From the NCBI GenBank assembly GCA_030549775.1, contig CM060173.1, positions 31,428,110 to 31,492,109 of the forward strand: a DNA stretch of 64,000 nucleotides. The letters run 5' to 3'. The notes beneath the pieces are model-generated. The model searched no databases and was not told the DNA's origin. It saw only the letters and a list, made by a program, of their open reading frames with translations. Of this stretch, positions 48,832 through 59,280 are shown piece by piece. The number at the start of each line of letters is the position of its first letter. The first letter of the stretch is position 1. The position numbers and the translations under genes were made by a program. This DNA comes from Tamarix chinensis. Its lineage: Eukaryota > Streptophyta > Magnoliopsida > Caryophyllales > Tamaricaceae.

Positions 48832-48834
48832 ATT
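48832..48834. other. 3-bp target-site duplication of the CACTA element, left
   Basis: ATT precedes CACTAC at 48835 and is repeated at 53900-53902 after the GTAGTG terminus. Three bases is the expected CACTA duplication. Confidence 0.85.
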
Positions 48835-48849
48835 CACTACAAAAAACTA

Positions 48850-49210
48850 GGATTTTAACGACCAATAATTTTGGTCATTAATGACCAACTTTTGGTCGCT
48901 AATGGCATTAACGACCAAACAAATTGTTGGTCGTCGGTGGTCGTCCCTCGCTAAAGGCTTTAACGACCAACCGAAATTTTTTGGTCGCTAAAGTAATAGC
49001 GACAACATATAACGTTGGTCACTATAAGTAGTAGCGATAACGAATAATATTGGTCGTTATAAGAAATAGCGACGGCGTATAACGTTGGTTACTATAAGCA
49101 ATAGTGACAACGAATAATGTTGGTCGTTAAAAGCATTAGAGACGAACAAAATATACCGTCGTAAATAATATTAGTGACTAATTTCATACCAATAACGACC
49201 AATTTTTCCT
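48850..49210. repeat. Left subterminal repeats of the CACTA element
   Basis: About a dozen copies of variants of TTGGTCGCTA and TAACGACCAA occur in both orientations, spaced 15-40 bases. Similar motifs fill 53730-53895 at the other end. Confidence 0.85.
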
Positions 49211-50750
49211 TCGCTACTAAAATTCCTATACCTGTATGCATATATATCACTTTTAACGTATGGATATAGTTTTCTAAATACCTGTGTACAAACATTCAAC
49301 TAAATATTCATACAAATAATTTGTATCAAATATCTGGTACAACAAAATATTTGATTAATTATAGATATATTACAAAAGAGTTATAGGATACCATTGTATT
49401 ACAAAAATATCATGATAAGCAGCTACCTAAAAATTAATTATTCTATTTACCGAACCTAATAGACTTAGTCAGCTTGTCAAAATGAGTTGGATCTGCAACA
49501 ATAGAAATATAAAAACAATAATTAATATAAGTATCAAATAAATAATGACATATTATATCAAAATAAAATAAAACACCATGCCAAACAATAAAGGTGAGCC
49601 CTTTTGCTTGCATTTTTCATTGGTATAATGGTTATCTATCACTTTATATGGTGCTGATATGATGACATGTTTATATATGTTCATGGTTGCAAGTGTTATA
49701 AGAAAACTTATGACTATGAAACTCTTCAAAGCCAATAAAGGTGTTATCTTTTAATAAAGTTAATCAATCTTACATTACAAGACTTGAAGTAATACGTGTA
49801 CAAGTATATTAATAAATTGATTATTTTATTTTATTTTGTCCAATTGATTAAAAGGTTTAGATCGATATCCTACATTCAAAAAACTATTTTTTCTATTACA
49901 CATACTGAAATATGGGTTCTTCTATCTAAGGTTGATAAGATCGAACTAGATGGTATAAAGGTAATCCTACACCAATTCCATCAGTTTCTTCATCAATCAA
50001 AATGCAGCCACCCCTAATGAATATACCCACTCATTCAAAATCAGCTGTAAAAAACTTAATAATACCATTTTTGCTAAACTTCAAGCATTTTCAATGCTAG
50101 AAAGTGCAAGGAAATATAAGAAAGAAAGTAATCAATGGAAAAAGAAGGAAACTGAAGTGCACCACACAAGCATATGTGCATCATGAAGAATGCATAGATC
50201 AGGCTTGCCTCATAAGTAGTCGGTTGAACATATTAAAGAGGAAAAGGAAACACTACAAAAAATTTTTATTTAGCATGAAGGAAGGATGATATCCACAACC
50301 TCATGATCACATTATTTGTACTAAAGTGTGGCATATTATACATTGTGGTAACCACAATCTATAGTCTTCCAATCTGACATATGTATTTGTCCTCTATGAT
50401 GTTCGTTTCATTTATCAATGAAATTTAAGCCCTTACAAAGTTAAAAATAAAAGGAGAAAGAAAGAAAAGGAAATAATTCCTCAACTTGTTTCTAGCATTG
50501 TATTTTATAGAGATGAAGAACTTATCATGTCATGAGTTAAAACCATATCCTTCATTGTACAATCAAAAAGCAAAGAACAGTACCTTGACATAAAGCCTAA
50601 CAGTCGATTGAACATTGCATGTTCTCTAAACTCATGCATAAAGCCTGGATTTTAAAAATTGACCATGAGCAAACATTACAAGTGAAGTTCCAGAAAATGG
50701 TAAAAAGGTCATGATGAAAAGTTAGAAACTAGTAAGAAAAGAATCCTTAC
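49211..50750. other. CACTA interior, no gene identified
   Basis: The stretch is AT-rich. A minus-strand frame at 49553-49735 begins with a signal-peptide-like MALKSFIVISFLITLATMN but has no recognisable mature domain. It could be another captured exon. Confidence 0.35.
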
Positions 50751-51277
50751 CAGGAGCATTTTGATCAAGGGAACCAAGGTGAAAGCAAGTGACTGGTCCA
50801 TTATCTCTCCCAACAACAAAACAGCTGGTTGTAGCAGCAACCACATTGATAGTCCCATATTTAGGAGAATGCGGAATCTCAAAGTGTATCAGCTCATTTG
50901 ATGCAAAAGACGAGTAAGAAGAATATGCAGAAATATTTTTTAAGTTGGGAAAGATAGGCAACACTAGAAATAGATATTTTATAAAGCATATATGGGTAAC
51001 CTAAACTGCAATGAATCTATAAATGAATCAAATGATCAGATGAGCTCACACAACCTAATATCTCATTGAAATATAGTAATTATACTTGGAGGCTGGGAAA
51101 CAAAAAATTATCAGAATATTCATATGAGAATTAAGTAGTAGAACCTCATCTCTGCATATATAGACAAATGGAGAAAGTGTCTCTGGGAAGATGATGCACA
51201 ATCCCATAGTCGGGAACTCTTTACTTGCCGAAAGCTCCAATATATCATGAGCAAAAGAGGAACCCTTTCTGATTTTC
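50751..51277 (-). pseudogene. Captured NUP160-like fragment (two exons)
   Basis: The first exon (51145-51277) encodes KIRKGSSFAHDILELSASKE and then LCIIFPETLSPFVYICRDE. The second (50751-50963) encodes LPIFPNLKNIS..SSFASNE and then PKYGTINVVAATTSCFVVGR and CFHLGSLDQNAPG. Both have AG acceptors and GT donors (GTAAGG after APG). The pattern fits the N-terminal beta-propeller region of plant nucleoporin NUP160, a scaffold protein of the nuclear pore Y complex. The intervening exon normally between these is not apparent. It is a small part of a ~1500-residue protein with no independent function expected. The NUP160 identification rests on remembered family sequence, so treat it as probable. Confidence 0.65.
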
Positions 51278-52860
51278 CTGTAGCACATAAGAAGCATCAG
51301 TAAATACAAACCCAAAAAAGACTCACCAAAAAGAAGGGGTAATGGATAGTTGAACTTCAATCTTGGGTAAAAATATATAAAACTTTGAGCAGCAATTTCC
51401 TCACTAGCTTTCTTTGCTTATAGCAAGTTGAAAAAGAGACAGAATAATCCTTAATAAGGGACAGGCAGAAGGTGATAGCTAATAGATAGAAGCACAAGGC
51501 ATGCTAGAGAGAAAGTAGTACCAAATGAGATACAAAGCAGGATCCCCAATACAATGAAGAGAAAGAATATAGATAAATGAGCAAGTAGTCAAGGAAATTA
51601 AAAGTCAAAAAGCCTAGGCTATCATCACTATCCCAATCAAGAGCTTCAACAAAAATTTTACAACTTGAAAAACATCACCAACTACTCCTCCAAATAAGCC
51701 AAAGTCAGTACAACTCCACAAACGCATCTGTATAGTAAGGCACTTAGTAAGATATAACCTCTATATACACTTAAAAACATTTCATATTTGAAGAAGACAT
51801 ATCTATCTCATGATCTTAATAATTGTATTTATCATGCTCTCATATATATACGTACTATAAGACACATAAGCATAAAATATCCATAGATCACAATAAAAGA
51901 TTTATGGATTCCCTTTAAAGTAGTAAAATCCCTAATACACCCCTAAGAATTTAGTTAATTTGTACTGATTCCTCCATATATCATCCTCATCATATGTATA
52001 CCCAAATACTTAGACCTTAAATAATTGTTACCAACACTATTTTAAGATAACCTTAAAGTCATTATCAAAAGTAGGTTCTAGCTTACACTAACTTATCAAA
52101 TTATAACTTTGTTTCTACTGACACAAAATACATTATCCATATAATGACAATTTTTTAAGCTTACAACAAACTTAGTCACATATTATCTATACCAAACATT
52201 ACATCCAAGTCACTATAGTGTTTTAAGTTAATGCAAAACATATTATGTGGACCAACCAAAACAATACCACCACATTAAGTTGTACACACCCACAACTCAT
52301 ATTCTTATGCTATGGCAATCAAGATAACATTTATTGTATACTCAATTGATTAAAACAATAAAGAAAAGATCCAATTTAACATAATTAGGGTTTTTTAGCC
52401 CGGACTAAAAATCCACTCAAATCTTGCTAAATATTTAAATTGACAGATTGACAATGAAATTAAACATAATCTAATACAAATTATATAAAAAATTGAATAA
52501 AATAACTTGATTACACAATTTAATTTAAATCCGCAAGAATTTTGACCTAAGAATCCAATTTCGATTAATTTTGCACAAAATTTTCAAATTAATAGTTCTA
52601 ACATGAAATTAAATACATTTTAAAGTATATTGTAAATTCAATTTATCTAAATAGCTTAATCGGATCAAACCGATAAATCCGGATATAACCGGGTCACAAA
52701 TCCAAATTTTACAAATCAACTATAACCAATACAATTAACCATTCTAAATCACTCATACAACACATCTATATATAATTAAATAACTAATTTATATTATAGT
52801 TAATTCATTCAAAATTAATCAAAACAGAAGTTATCTGCTAATGTCAATCAGGGCTAAATA
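51278..52860. other. CACTA interior, AT-rich, no gene identified
   Basis: The stretch lies between the two captured fragments. It may include intron sequence of the NUP160-like piece and upstream sequence of the ginkbilobin-like gene. No further exon was recognised. Confidence 0.4.
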
Positions 52861-52861
52861 C

Positions 52862-52869
52862 CTATATAA
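52862..52869 (+). promoter_or_regulatory. TATA-box-like element of captured ginkbilobin-like gene
   Basis: CTATATAA lies 61 bases before the ATG at 52931, a plausible distance for a short plant leader. It suggests the captured piece brought its core promoter. Confidence 0.45.
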
Positions 52870-52930
52870 CTAACTCTCGTCCAGCTTTCGTATCAGGAAA
52901 CAATTTTCCATCCAAATATCTCAAAAAAAA

Positions 52931-53392
52931 ATGAGGCTAGGAACAATGTTCTCCCTTACCATCTCAAAATCAACATTGCTCGTCTTCTTATTCTCATTTC
53001 TCCCCAACATCAGTGCACAACCTGTGTTAATCAGCACATTCTGTAGCGAAACTGCTGGTAACTTCACCACCGGCAGCGCCTACCAAACTAACCTCGCCAT
53101 GGTCCTTAGTGACATGGCCGCCCAGGCCTCAGCTTCCACTTTTTACGACACCTCATCAGGCGCTAACCCCGACAGCGTCTTCGGCCTTTACTGCTGTAGG
53201 TTCCCCTTCAAAAGTGTATGCCAAGTATGCATCCAGACTGCAGCTTTGAAGCTCCAAGAAGCTTGTCCAACAGTAAAACAAGCTACTTCTTATTACGACG
53301 ATGCCGAGCGGTGCTGGAGGCTGAAGGGTGGTGGTGCGTCGTTGTTGTCTTCGTGCGTTGCCGGCGACTGCTGCTGCTGCGCTGGAGGATGA
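52931..53392 (+). pseudogene. Captured ginkbilobin-2/DUF26 domain fragment (cysteine-rich repeat secretory/CRK type)
   Basis: The frame begins MRLGTMFSLTISKSTLLVFL, a hydrophobic signal peptide that likely ends after ISAQ, and continues TFCSETAGNFTTGSAYQTNL, then TFYDTSSGANPDSVFGLYCC and CQVCIQTAA. This is the Gnk2 (stress-antifung, PF01657) pattern, including a C-x8-C-x2-C motif starting at the first Cys of the CC pair. The host sequence appears to end after YYDDAERCW; from about 53325 it runs into GC-rich transposon sequence, ending in a stop at 53392 after GDCCCCAGG. The result would be a 153-residue secreted chimera if expressed. Full-length members have two Gnk2 domains and, in CRKs, a kinase, all absent here. 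Confidence 0.75.
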
Positions 53393-53684
53393 CGAAACGA
53401 GAGGAGGGCTGGTGGTGTGCTCGATCAGCGGTGGCTGGTGTGGTGGTGCGGCTTGGGTTGAAGATGTAGTGCAGGAAGAGGCAGAGGCAAGGGGTCAGGG
53501 GTAAGGCAGGTAGAAGCAGGTGTTTGGTCGAAAGGTAGATAGAACTAAAGATAAGGGATGGGGCTGGGGCGCTGGGCGGGATTTTGGGTTTTTTTTTTAA
53601 ATTTTAAGGATTTAAGGGGGTTTAAATGTTTTTTTTATCACTTTTTTTTGGATTTTAGAGATTTGAAAAAATTTATTATAAAAC

Positions 53685-53688
<4 letters not shown>

Positions 53689-53722
<34 letters not shown>
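53689..53722. repeat. (TA)n microsatellite
   Basis: About 17 uninterrupted TA units lie near the right end of the CACTA element. Confidence 0.9.
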
Positions 53723-53726
<4 letters not shown>

Positions 53727-55619
53727 GCTTAAACATTTTTAGTGACCAATAAACTAATGATTAACGACCAAAAATTATATTAGTCGTACTAGATATACCA
53801 ATAACAACGACTTTTGATGGTGGTCGTTAATAATATATTAATAGCAACAAAAAAAATTAGTTGCTAAATTGGTCGTTAATGCACCAGTTTGTTGTAGTGA
53901 TTAGAGAAATCATCTGGATAAAAAGCGGTCAATCTAATTAAAGATTGCTTGTTAAAAGCTTTAAATGATGACGAAGGATGCAAACATGCAACACAACTCA
54001 ACAATTCAGTGCTCGCCACATCAAACCTGCAATTAAGCTCCTTTAGCTACGAGTCTATAACACTATAGAGACAATCGTATTTATAATGATGTAGATTTGT
54101 GACAATTGGAGCTTGGCGTGCTGATCTCTTCCCCTTAACATATTACTCATTCATGTTGGGTACATCAATGTCTCTCTTGTTACAAAATAAAACAACTTCA
54201 TTCAAAATACCTTCCCTTCCATCATCTCTCATCTCTTGCAAACGTTCCTTAGCAATTTCAACAAGTGCTAAGGCATTCAAAATGTCTTGATCATTCTTTT
54301 GCAATGCCCGAGATAAATCACCTGTAACTCCCATAATATTTATCATCAAATGTAACATGAAAATGAAGTCAAGAGTTTGTAATCCATATAATAAGAATGT
54401 AGCATCCCCGTTTTTATCAAATGTCCTATCAGCTTCCAAGTCTTCAAGTACCTTGATTACAGGAGAGAACACAATTTTGAGACTAAAAAATGTCCTTAAA
54501 TGAGAACCCCAATGAGTATCACCGGCCCTTGCAAGAACATATTCTTGGTTTAATCCCCGACCAGATTCTATCAAGCATTCTTCTAATGCATATGCTATGT
54601 ATCTTTGACATGTACAATCCCAACAAACCTTTCCATAACAAAATCTTTATCATCAACATAACGCAAAACAATGGCCATTTGTTCTTTCTTTGCTATGTCT
54701 CCTGCTTCATCCACTAATATACCAAAAAAATATCTCCAATTTCATTAACAATCTCATTAATTATTTTAGATGCAAATGCATAACTAATATCCTTCTGAAT
54801 CTCAGGTGAAGTCATCTGATTATTCTTTGGAGTATTTCCTAACACAACTTTAGCTACAACTTCATTGTTATGTCTTAAAACCTCCAGAAAACGAAGAAAG
54901 TTACCTCGATTTAGAGAATCTTCTGACTCATCATGTTCTTTAAATGCCATTCCCCCCTTAAGAAGAAGTCTTAAAGCTTGAATAGACGCATCTAAATGGA
55001 TAAGATAATCTGATTTGACTTGTTTCGATTGCTTTATGAAAGAGGCTTCAATGTTTTGCTTCTGTTTGATAAGACCTTCCCATTTTTTAGTAGCTTTAAA
55101 ATGAGGACTATTAGAACTACTAATATGAACCTCGGACCTCTATTTTTTATTCCAATATACAAATCATTTTCCCATAAAATGATCACCGCCAGCATTAGAT
55201 TCACTTTTAAACAAGTAATAAGGCAGACAAAATGCAGCATCTTTAGCCATACTATATTCCAACCAATCATATTCATCAAACCAAGATAAAACAAATCAAC
55301 GATTTTTTCCACCAATAACCTTTGTAGGAAAGCTATGAGTACGAGGTTGACAAGGGTCTTTTAAAAGATACACTCTTCTTACCTCATCTTGAATATTGGG
55401 ATGAAAATTTGAAATCTTTTTTCTTAACCCAGGATATGCTTCTAAAGTTTCCAAATCATTTTTACCTTCATTAATGAATCTTGATTCTTGTGGTTGGCTT
55501 GAAGATGGGAGTGCTTGGTTTTCGGAAGTTTGTAATACAACTTGATTAATAGAATTAGATTCGTGGCAACTATGTTTAGGCTGACTTGAAAAGTATCGTT
55601 GCATCATAAATTAATACAT

Positions 55620-56020
55620 TAAACAATTTAATGACTGCACACCGCCTGAAAAGTATCTGCCGTTTTGTTTAGGCTGGTTCTTGGCTCCGGTGGTGGCGGT
55701 CGAGGGTTGAGATGGCAGACAACGACGGTAGGCAGTGGCAAGCGGCAGTGTGCAGACAGCGGCTCAGCAGGCAGGCTGCAACAGCTGCACGGCTCGGCGG
55801 CCCACACCACACACAGGTCCACACTCCATAGCAGGATGGAAAAAGAAGAAATGGCGAGCTCCTGTGGACTGAGTGCTAAGATGTGTGTGTTGTCCCGGTG
55901 GCGTGCGTCCAGGCTTCACTGGTCGAGAGGGTCGAAGCAGCAAGGGTCAAAGAGTCGAAGAGGAGGCCAGGAGGGTAAGGTTTGGGGGGGGGGAAATCAT
56001 CAAAACGACGTCATTTTGAT
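55620..56020. other. GC-rich 5' region of the hAT element
   Basis: GC-rich sequence lies between the transposase start and the TIR. Frames on both strands (55628-55822 minus, 55665-56027 plus) are compositional. It may be the leader or first exon of the transposase. Confidence 0.4.
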
Positions 56021-56252
56021 GATGTGAAAAAAAATTCAAAACAAAACGACCACGAGACTTGATCCTGTGACCTTCGGGTGTTGATACACGGAAACCTACT
56101 TGCCTGACCATTCATCCATTTTAATTCTTTGCTATGGTGTCCTACAAATATTATATATATTTAATATCTAAAAATCAAACAAAATTTTTACATTCCAGTC
56201 AGGGCTCCGTGGTGTCCCGGGACACCATGTGGAAGTCCTGGCTCCGCCACTG

Positions 56253-56289
<37 letters not shown>

Positions 56290-56776
56290 GATTTTTATCG
56301 TAGAGCCGTTCTTAAAGCTTTTGGGATGAGAAAACTTCAATGCATACAATTTATTGATAATTGTGGTTCTTATATTTTTTAAGAACTTCTGATGTAAATG
56401 ATCTTAGGGTTCTATGAGAGCTATATATGTCGGTTCAAAATGTAATCGAAGAAAGAAACAAATAAATAAAATGGAGATGTTTGTGTTTACGTCAGGCAGC
56501 TAATAATAATAATAATATTACTAATAATAACTATTTATTAGTCATGCATATAGAGCATACGTACTCATCAAATGTAAAAGACTGGACTTTGTTGCAACAG
56601 ATAATCAAACTATATATATATTCTAAGGAACCTAGAAGAAGAAAATAAAAGAAAAGAGAAAAAACATAATAATAATATATTAGCAAGTGGCGACAAATTG
56701 ACACATGATACGTGCTTCACTTTTAAATTTTCATCACCCTCTTCAATCGTCAGTACTTGCATCTCTCCGGCACACG

Positions 56777-57773
56777 TCATGCTCCTGTGTCCGCTGCTAC
56801 GACCTGGGCTAAATCCATCTCGATGGTAAGGTTTGTTTCTGCTCGCGTAGGTTTGTAATATACTGCATAGAGTACGAGGTGGAAAGCCCCAAATAAAGCC
56901 CCAAGAGCACTAGGTGTCTGCAAATGGATGTTATTTCCATGCACGTAAGTTACCAACATATATATATATGATTCGTCGTTTGATCGATAGCAAAAGAGTA
57001 CACACACACACACACACACTTACAAAGACATATATATCGAATGGGTTGATACCATATAGACCCAGAAGCAAAGCAGTAAAGATGGCAGAAATAATGATCT
57101 CGAGGAGTATGACTAAGATGACTTTGAGCCTCTTATTCGTTTCGTCGGAATAGATCGCAAAGAGCAACAGATACGTGAACTCAATTAGGCAGCTCGCTGC
57201 ATTAAAGGTGAGTATCGACATGTCGGGTGCCTGTACCAAGGGCTCTCCTTGCACCAGCAATATCGTGCAGTTGAAGAAGGCCGCTAAGTATGGAACGGCT
57301 GAGGAGTGCTCTACACAGCCGTTTTTGCATATCCGAATTGATGCTTGCCTGAAAATGAGAGAAAAAAAAAGATAATTCATCGGTCAGGGTGGTATTATAT
57401 TATTATTATTATTATATATAAAATGGTAGGACATGTAGGAAGTCCATGCATATCTATGTTATTATATTAATTTATCTTGTGTGCGCGCCTATAATTTCAG
57501 ATGAATTAAGCAAGCTAACTAAGAGCTTACAGTGGAGCCAGGAACATGAAGAGTGGAGTGGGATTTCCTGAAACAAGAGGGGGGGGGATACTCCTCGTCA
57601 GTTAAGTACAGTTAAGTACAATTGATGTACAGTGCTTCTACTTAGCCAGCTGAGACTTGTTGAAACAGAGTGAGATATATAAAACAACTTTAACTAATTT
57701 TATAATTATAACTAATTAATGCATTACCGATAATTTCGACAGCACCTCGAATATTCCCGGATGAAATCATCAT
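56777..57773 (-). CDS. Compact SWEET-like sugar transporter, predicted intact (four exons)
   Basis: Exons are 57728-57773 (46 bp), 57531-57567 (37 bp), 57024-57348 (325 bp) and 56777-56917 (141 bp). All introns are GT...AG and phases fit, giving 182 residues. The 46- and 37-bp first exons match the classic SWEET gene structure. TM1 is GAVEIIGNPTPLFMFLAP, followed by RICKNGCVEHSS, TM2 VPYLAAFFNC, TM3 with FNAASCLIE, and KRLKVILVILLEIIISAIF (TM4-like). The frame then jumps to LYGINPFDIYVF and TM7 SALGALFGAFHLVLYAVYY. TM5-TM6 of ordinary SWEETs (about 230-300 residues) are missing, as is the intron usually found after the ..KR position. The conserved Asn of the TM7 'PN' motif is Ser (TPSALG). 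Two adjacent Met codons start it; 57773 is used for phase. Family members move sugars across membranes; whether this form transports is unknown. Confidence 0.75.
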
Positions 57774-57859
57774 AGAGTACTAAGCCTGAGATCAAACTAC
57801 TCACACGGGCAAGAGCAAAGCTTAGTTTTGTGTTGAGACGGAGAACAATGACCGAGTAG

Positions 57860-57867
57860 TTATATAG
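57860..57867 (-). promoter_or_regulatory. TATA-like element of SWEET C
   Basis: On the minus strand it reads CCTATATAAC around 57860-57868, about 90 bases upstream of the ATG at 57773. The matching place in arm A (about 22920-22930) reads as a degraded 'atacttaagtac', in keeping with that copy being a pseudogene. Confidence 0.5.
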
Positions 57868-58600
57868 GTTCTAGAAAAAAGGTGAGAGTTGCCTCGCGCG
57901 GACCCAACGCCCAGTACTGAGCCTTTCCCCGCAATTTCTAGGGACTCCCCCCGGGCCCAGTCCGCTGGCGTCCGGTAGAAAATTTTAACATCTTCCTATA
58001 TTACATGCGTTCTCGATTGCTGTCCAAAAAAAATAGTATATCATTAAATTTATATATATAAAAAATTATTTTAAAAATTAAAAATGTGTATTTTATTTTT
58101 ATTCTTATTTTTTAATTATATATAGATTAAATATTTTCTTATATTTTAATAAAACATATTAATATAATTTTAAAATTACTTTTATTATTTTATTAAAATG
58201 TATTTAAAACTAAAGAACAACTTCGTTTTTTACGTGTATGGAACAATTATACTCTACTAACTTTTTGTAAGACACCCATTTACTACCCTTCTTATATATA
58301 ATTAAACTATAGATGAAGTAAACCAATTATAAATACAAATGTACAATAAATTTAAATACTATAACAAAGATTACTGAAAATTTAAGAAATTATAAAATAA
58401 ATTTCATAAAAATAAAAAAAAACGGTCAAGAAACTTACACCAAAAAAACAAACAGAAACTTATAAAACATTACAAAATTTTCTAAAAATTTATATACTAT
58501 TCTAGATTCCAATGAACATTCTAAACAATACTACTTAATCAATATACACTATATATTCTTACTCGTCTTTTATTGTGTATGGGCTGGAACATGAATATGA
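57868..58600. other. Upstream region of SWEET C
   Basis: No gene is seen. It is collinear with 22930-23690 of arm A. AT-rich, with poly-A tracts near 58025 and 58412. Confidence 0.5.
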
Positions 58601-58841
58601 ATACAAAACCGGCCCTGTGGTTTGCATCAGAGACAAAATCGGCGGTGACATCAGCGCCAACGCAACAACGCAACCCTTTGCTTCACAATTCTTTTCAGAA
58701 CATCAGTGCTGGCAAGTTACTTGGCGAATATAATATATATGATGCGGTTTCGCACATATTGCTGCGAAGCGACCCATCAGCTACGCAAACGAAATTTAAA
58801 ATTTTATACTCCCGTATCACTTAAACACTGAGCATTGATGG

Positions 58842-59280
58842 TTAGTTTGGATCGAAGTGAGAATAAATATTAAATATTAATTTAGGTAAAGAGAATGGAG
58901 GTGAATTGAAGTGAATATTTTAAAATATTATTTGGATAATATTAATCTAACTTGGATAAATTGGAGTGAATGTTTTAAAATTTTTATTTGGATTAAGACA
59001 AATGAAGGTTAAAAAAAAATAAAACAAATGAAGGACGAGAAGCGGATAATGATTCAATTAATATAAATTAAGAGCATTTTGATTCGATCAAGTCAAAATA
59101 TTACTTATACATTAGTATCCGTCTCTGTTATCTCCAAAATCAGAGGTTAACAAAAGTGAGGTTAATTGGGATGAATGGAGGTTAAACTTTAACCTTGATT
59201 CACCTCATTAAGATTAATAAAATTAAACCCCAAATGGAATGAAACAATTAATTCACTTTCTTTCATCCCAAAACAAACAA
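58842..59280. mobile_element. Possible MITE with imperfect TIRs
   Basis: The left edge reads GTTAGTTTGGATCGAAGTGA and the right edge, in reverse complement, GTTTGTTTTGGGATGAAAGA. This is an imperfect inverted repeat of about 28 bases enclosing roughly 440 bases of AT-rich sequence with short internal inverted repeats. No target duplication was confirmed. Confidence 0.4.

Larger units (their letters stand above)
48835..53899. mobile_element. Non-autonomous CACTA element, 5,065 bp, with captured host genes
   Basis: The termini are CACTACAAAAAACTAGG and, in reverse complement, CACTACAACAAACTGG. An ATT target duplication flanks it. Subterminal regions (48850-49210 and 53730-53895) are packed with TAACGACCAA / TTGGTCGTTA motifs in both orientations, as expected for transposase binding in CACTA elements. 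No TNP2- or TNPA-like protein is seen. The interior holds two exons related to NUP160 on the minus strand and the 5' part of a ginkbilobin-2-domain gene on the plus strand. It is inserted in the hAT transposase-like gene, so it is younger than the hAT insertion. Confidence 0.9.
48460..55607 (-). pseudogene. hAT transposase-like gene (TTF-type zinc finger / dimerisation), disrupted
   Basis: Homology starts at ATG 55607 (MMQRYFSSQP), then PGLRKKISNFHPNIQDEVRR and LLKDPCQPRTHSFP, a TTF-type zinc-finger lead-in. Next are HDESEDSLNRGNFLRFLEVL (54714-54950) and ARAGDTHWGSHLRTFFSL..DKNGDATFLLYGLQTLDFIF (54143-54574). The hAT dimerisation domain (LALILPVATASVERVFFAMNFIKT) ends at 48460. The CACTA element at 48835-53899 splits it just upstream of that domain, after FYPDDFS. 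Frameshifts, stops and a missing central segment (between about 54580 and 54715) show it was already decaying or has decayed since. Such proteins are domesticated in some plants, but this copy sits between its own transposon ends. Confidence 0.8.
48351..56252 (-). mobile_element. hAT transposon (TTF zinc-finger type), split by a CACTA element
   Basis: The termini are TAGTGGCGGAGCTAGGA at 48351 and, on the other strand from 56252, CAGTGGCGGAGCCAGGA, a clear inverted repeat of the plant hAT type. Flanking 8-mers are AT-rich (TATATATA and TTAATATA, 6 of 8 identical). The insert separates sequences that are contiguous in arm A (about 17530 and 17545). It carries a minus-strand transposase-like pseudogene (55607 to 48460) and, inside that, CACTA element 48835-53899. 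Without the CACTA it is about 2.8 kb, so part of the coding region is also lost. Confidence 0.85.
45475..58800. other. Segmental duplication, arm C
   Basis: This is collinear with arm A (12609-29945) in the same orientation. It carries a single copy of the 1.8-kb unit, a hAT insertion between the sites equivalent to 17530 and 17545, and empty sites for the CACTA-like, MITE and MULE insertions of arm A. The shared content is copia gag, flank, SWEET-like gene and upstream region. Confidence 0.8.

Noticed and set aside
49553..49735. Signal-peptide-like frame MALKSFIVISFLITLATMN on the minus strand
   Set aside because: Only the first 20 or so residues look protein-like and no family was recognised, so it is noted only as a possible captured exon.
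56040..56110. Possible tRNA-like segment in the hAT 5' region ('aggtcacaggatcaagtctcg')
   Set aside because: It does not form a cloverleaf. Similar leader sequences are common in plant transposons.
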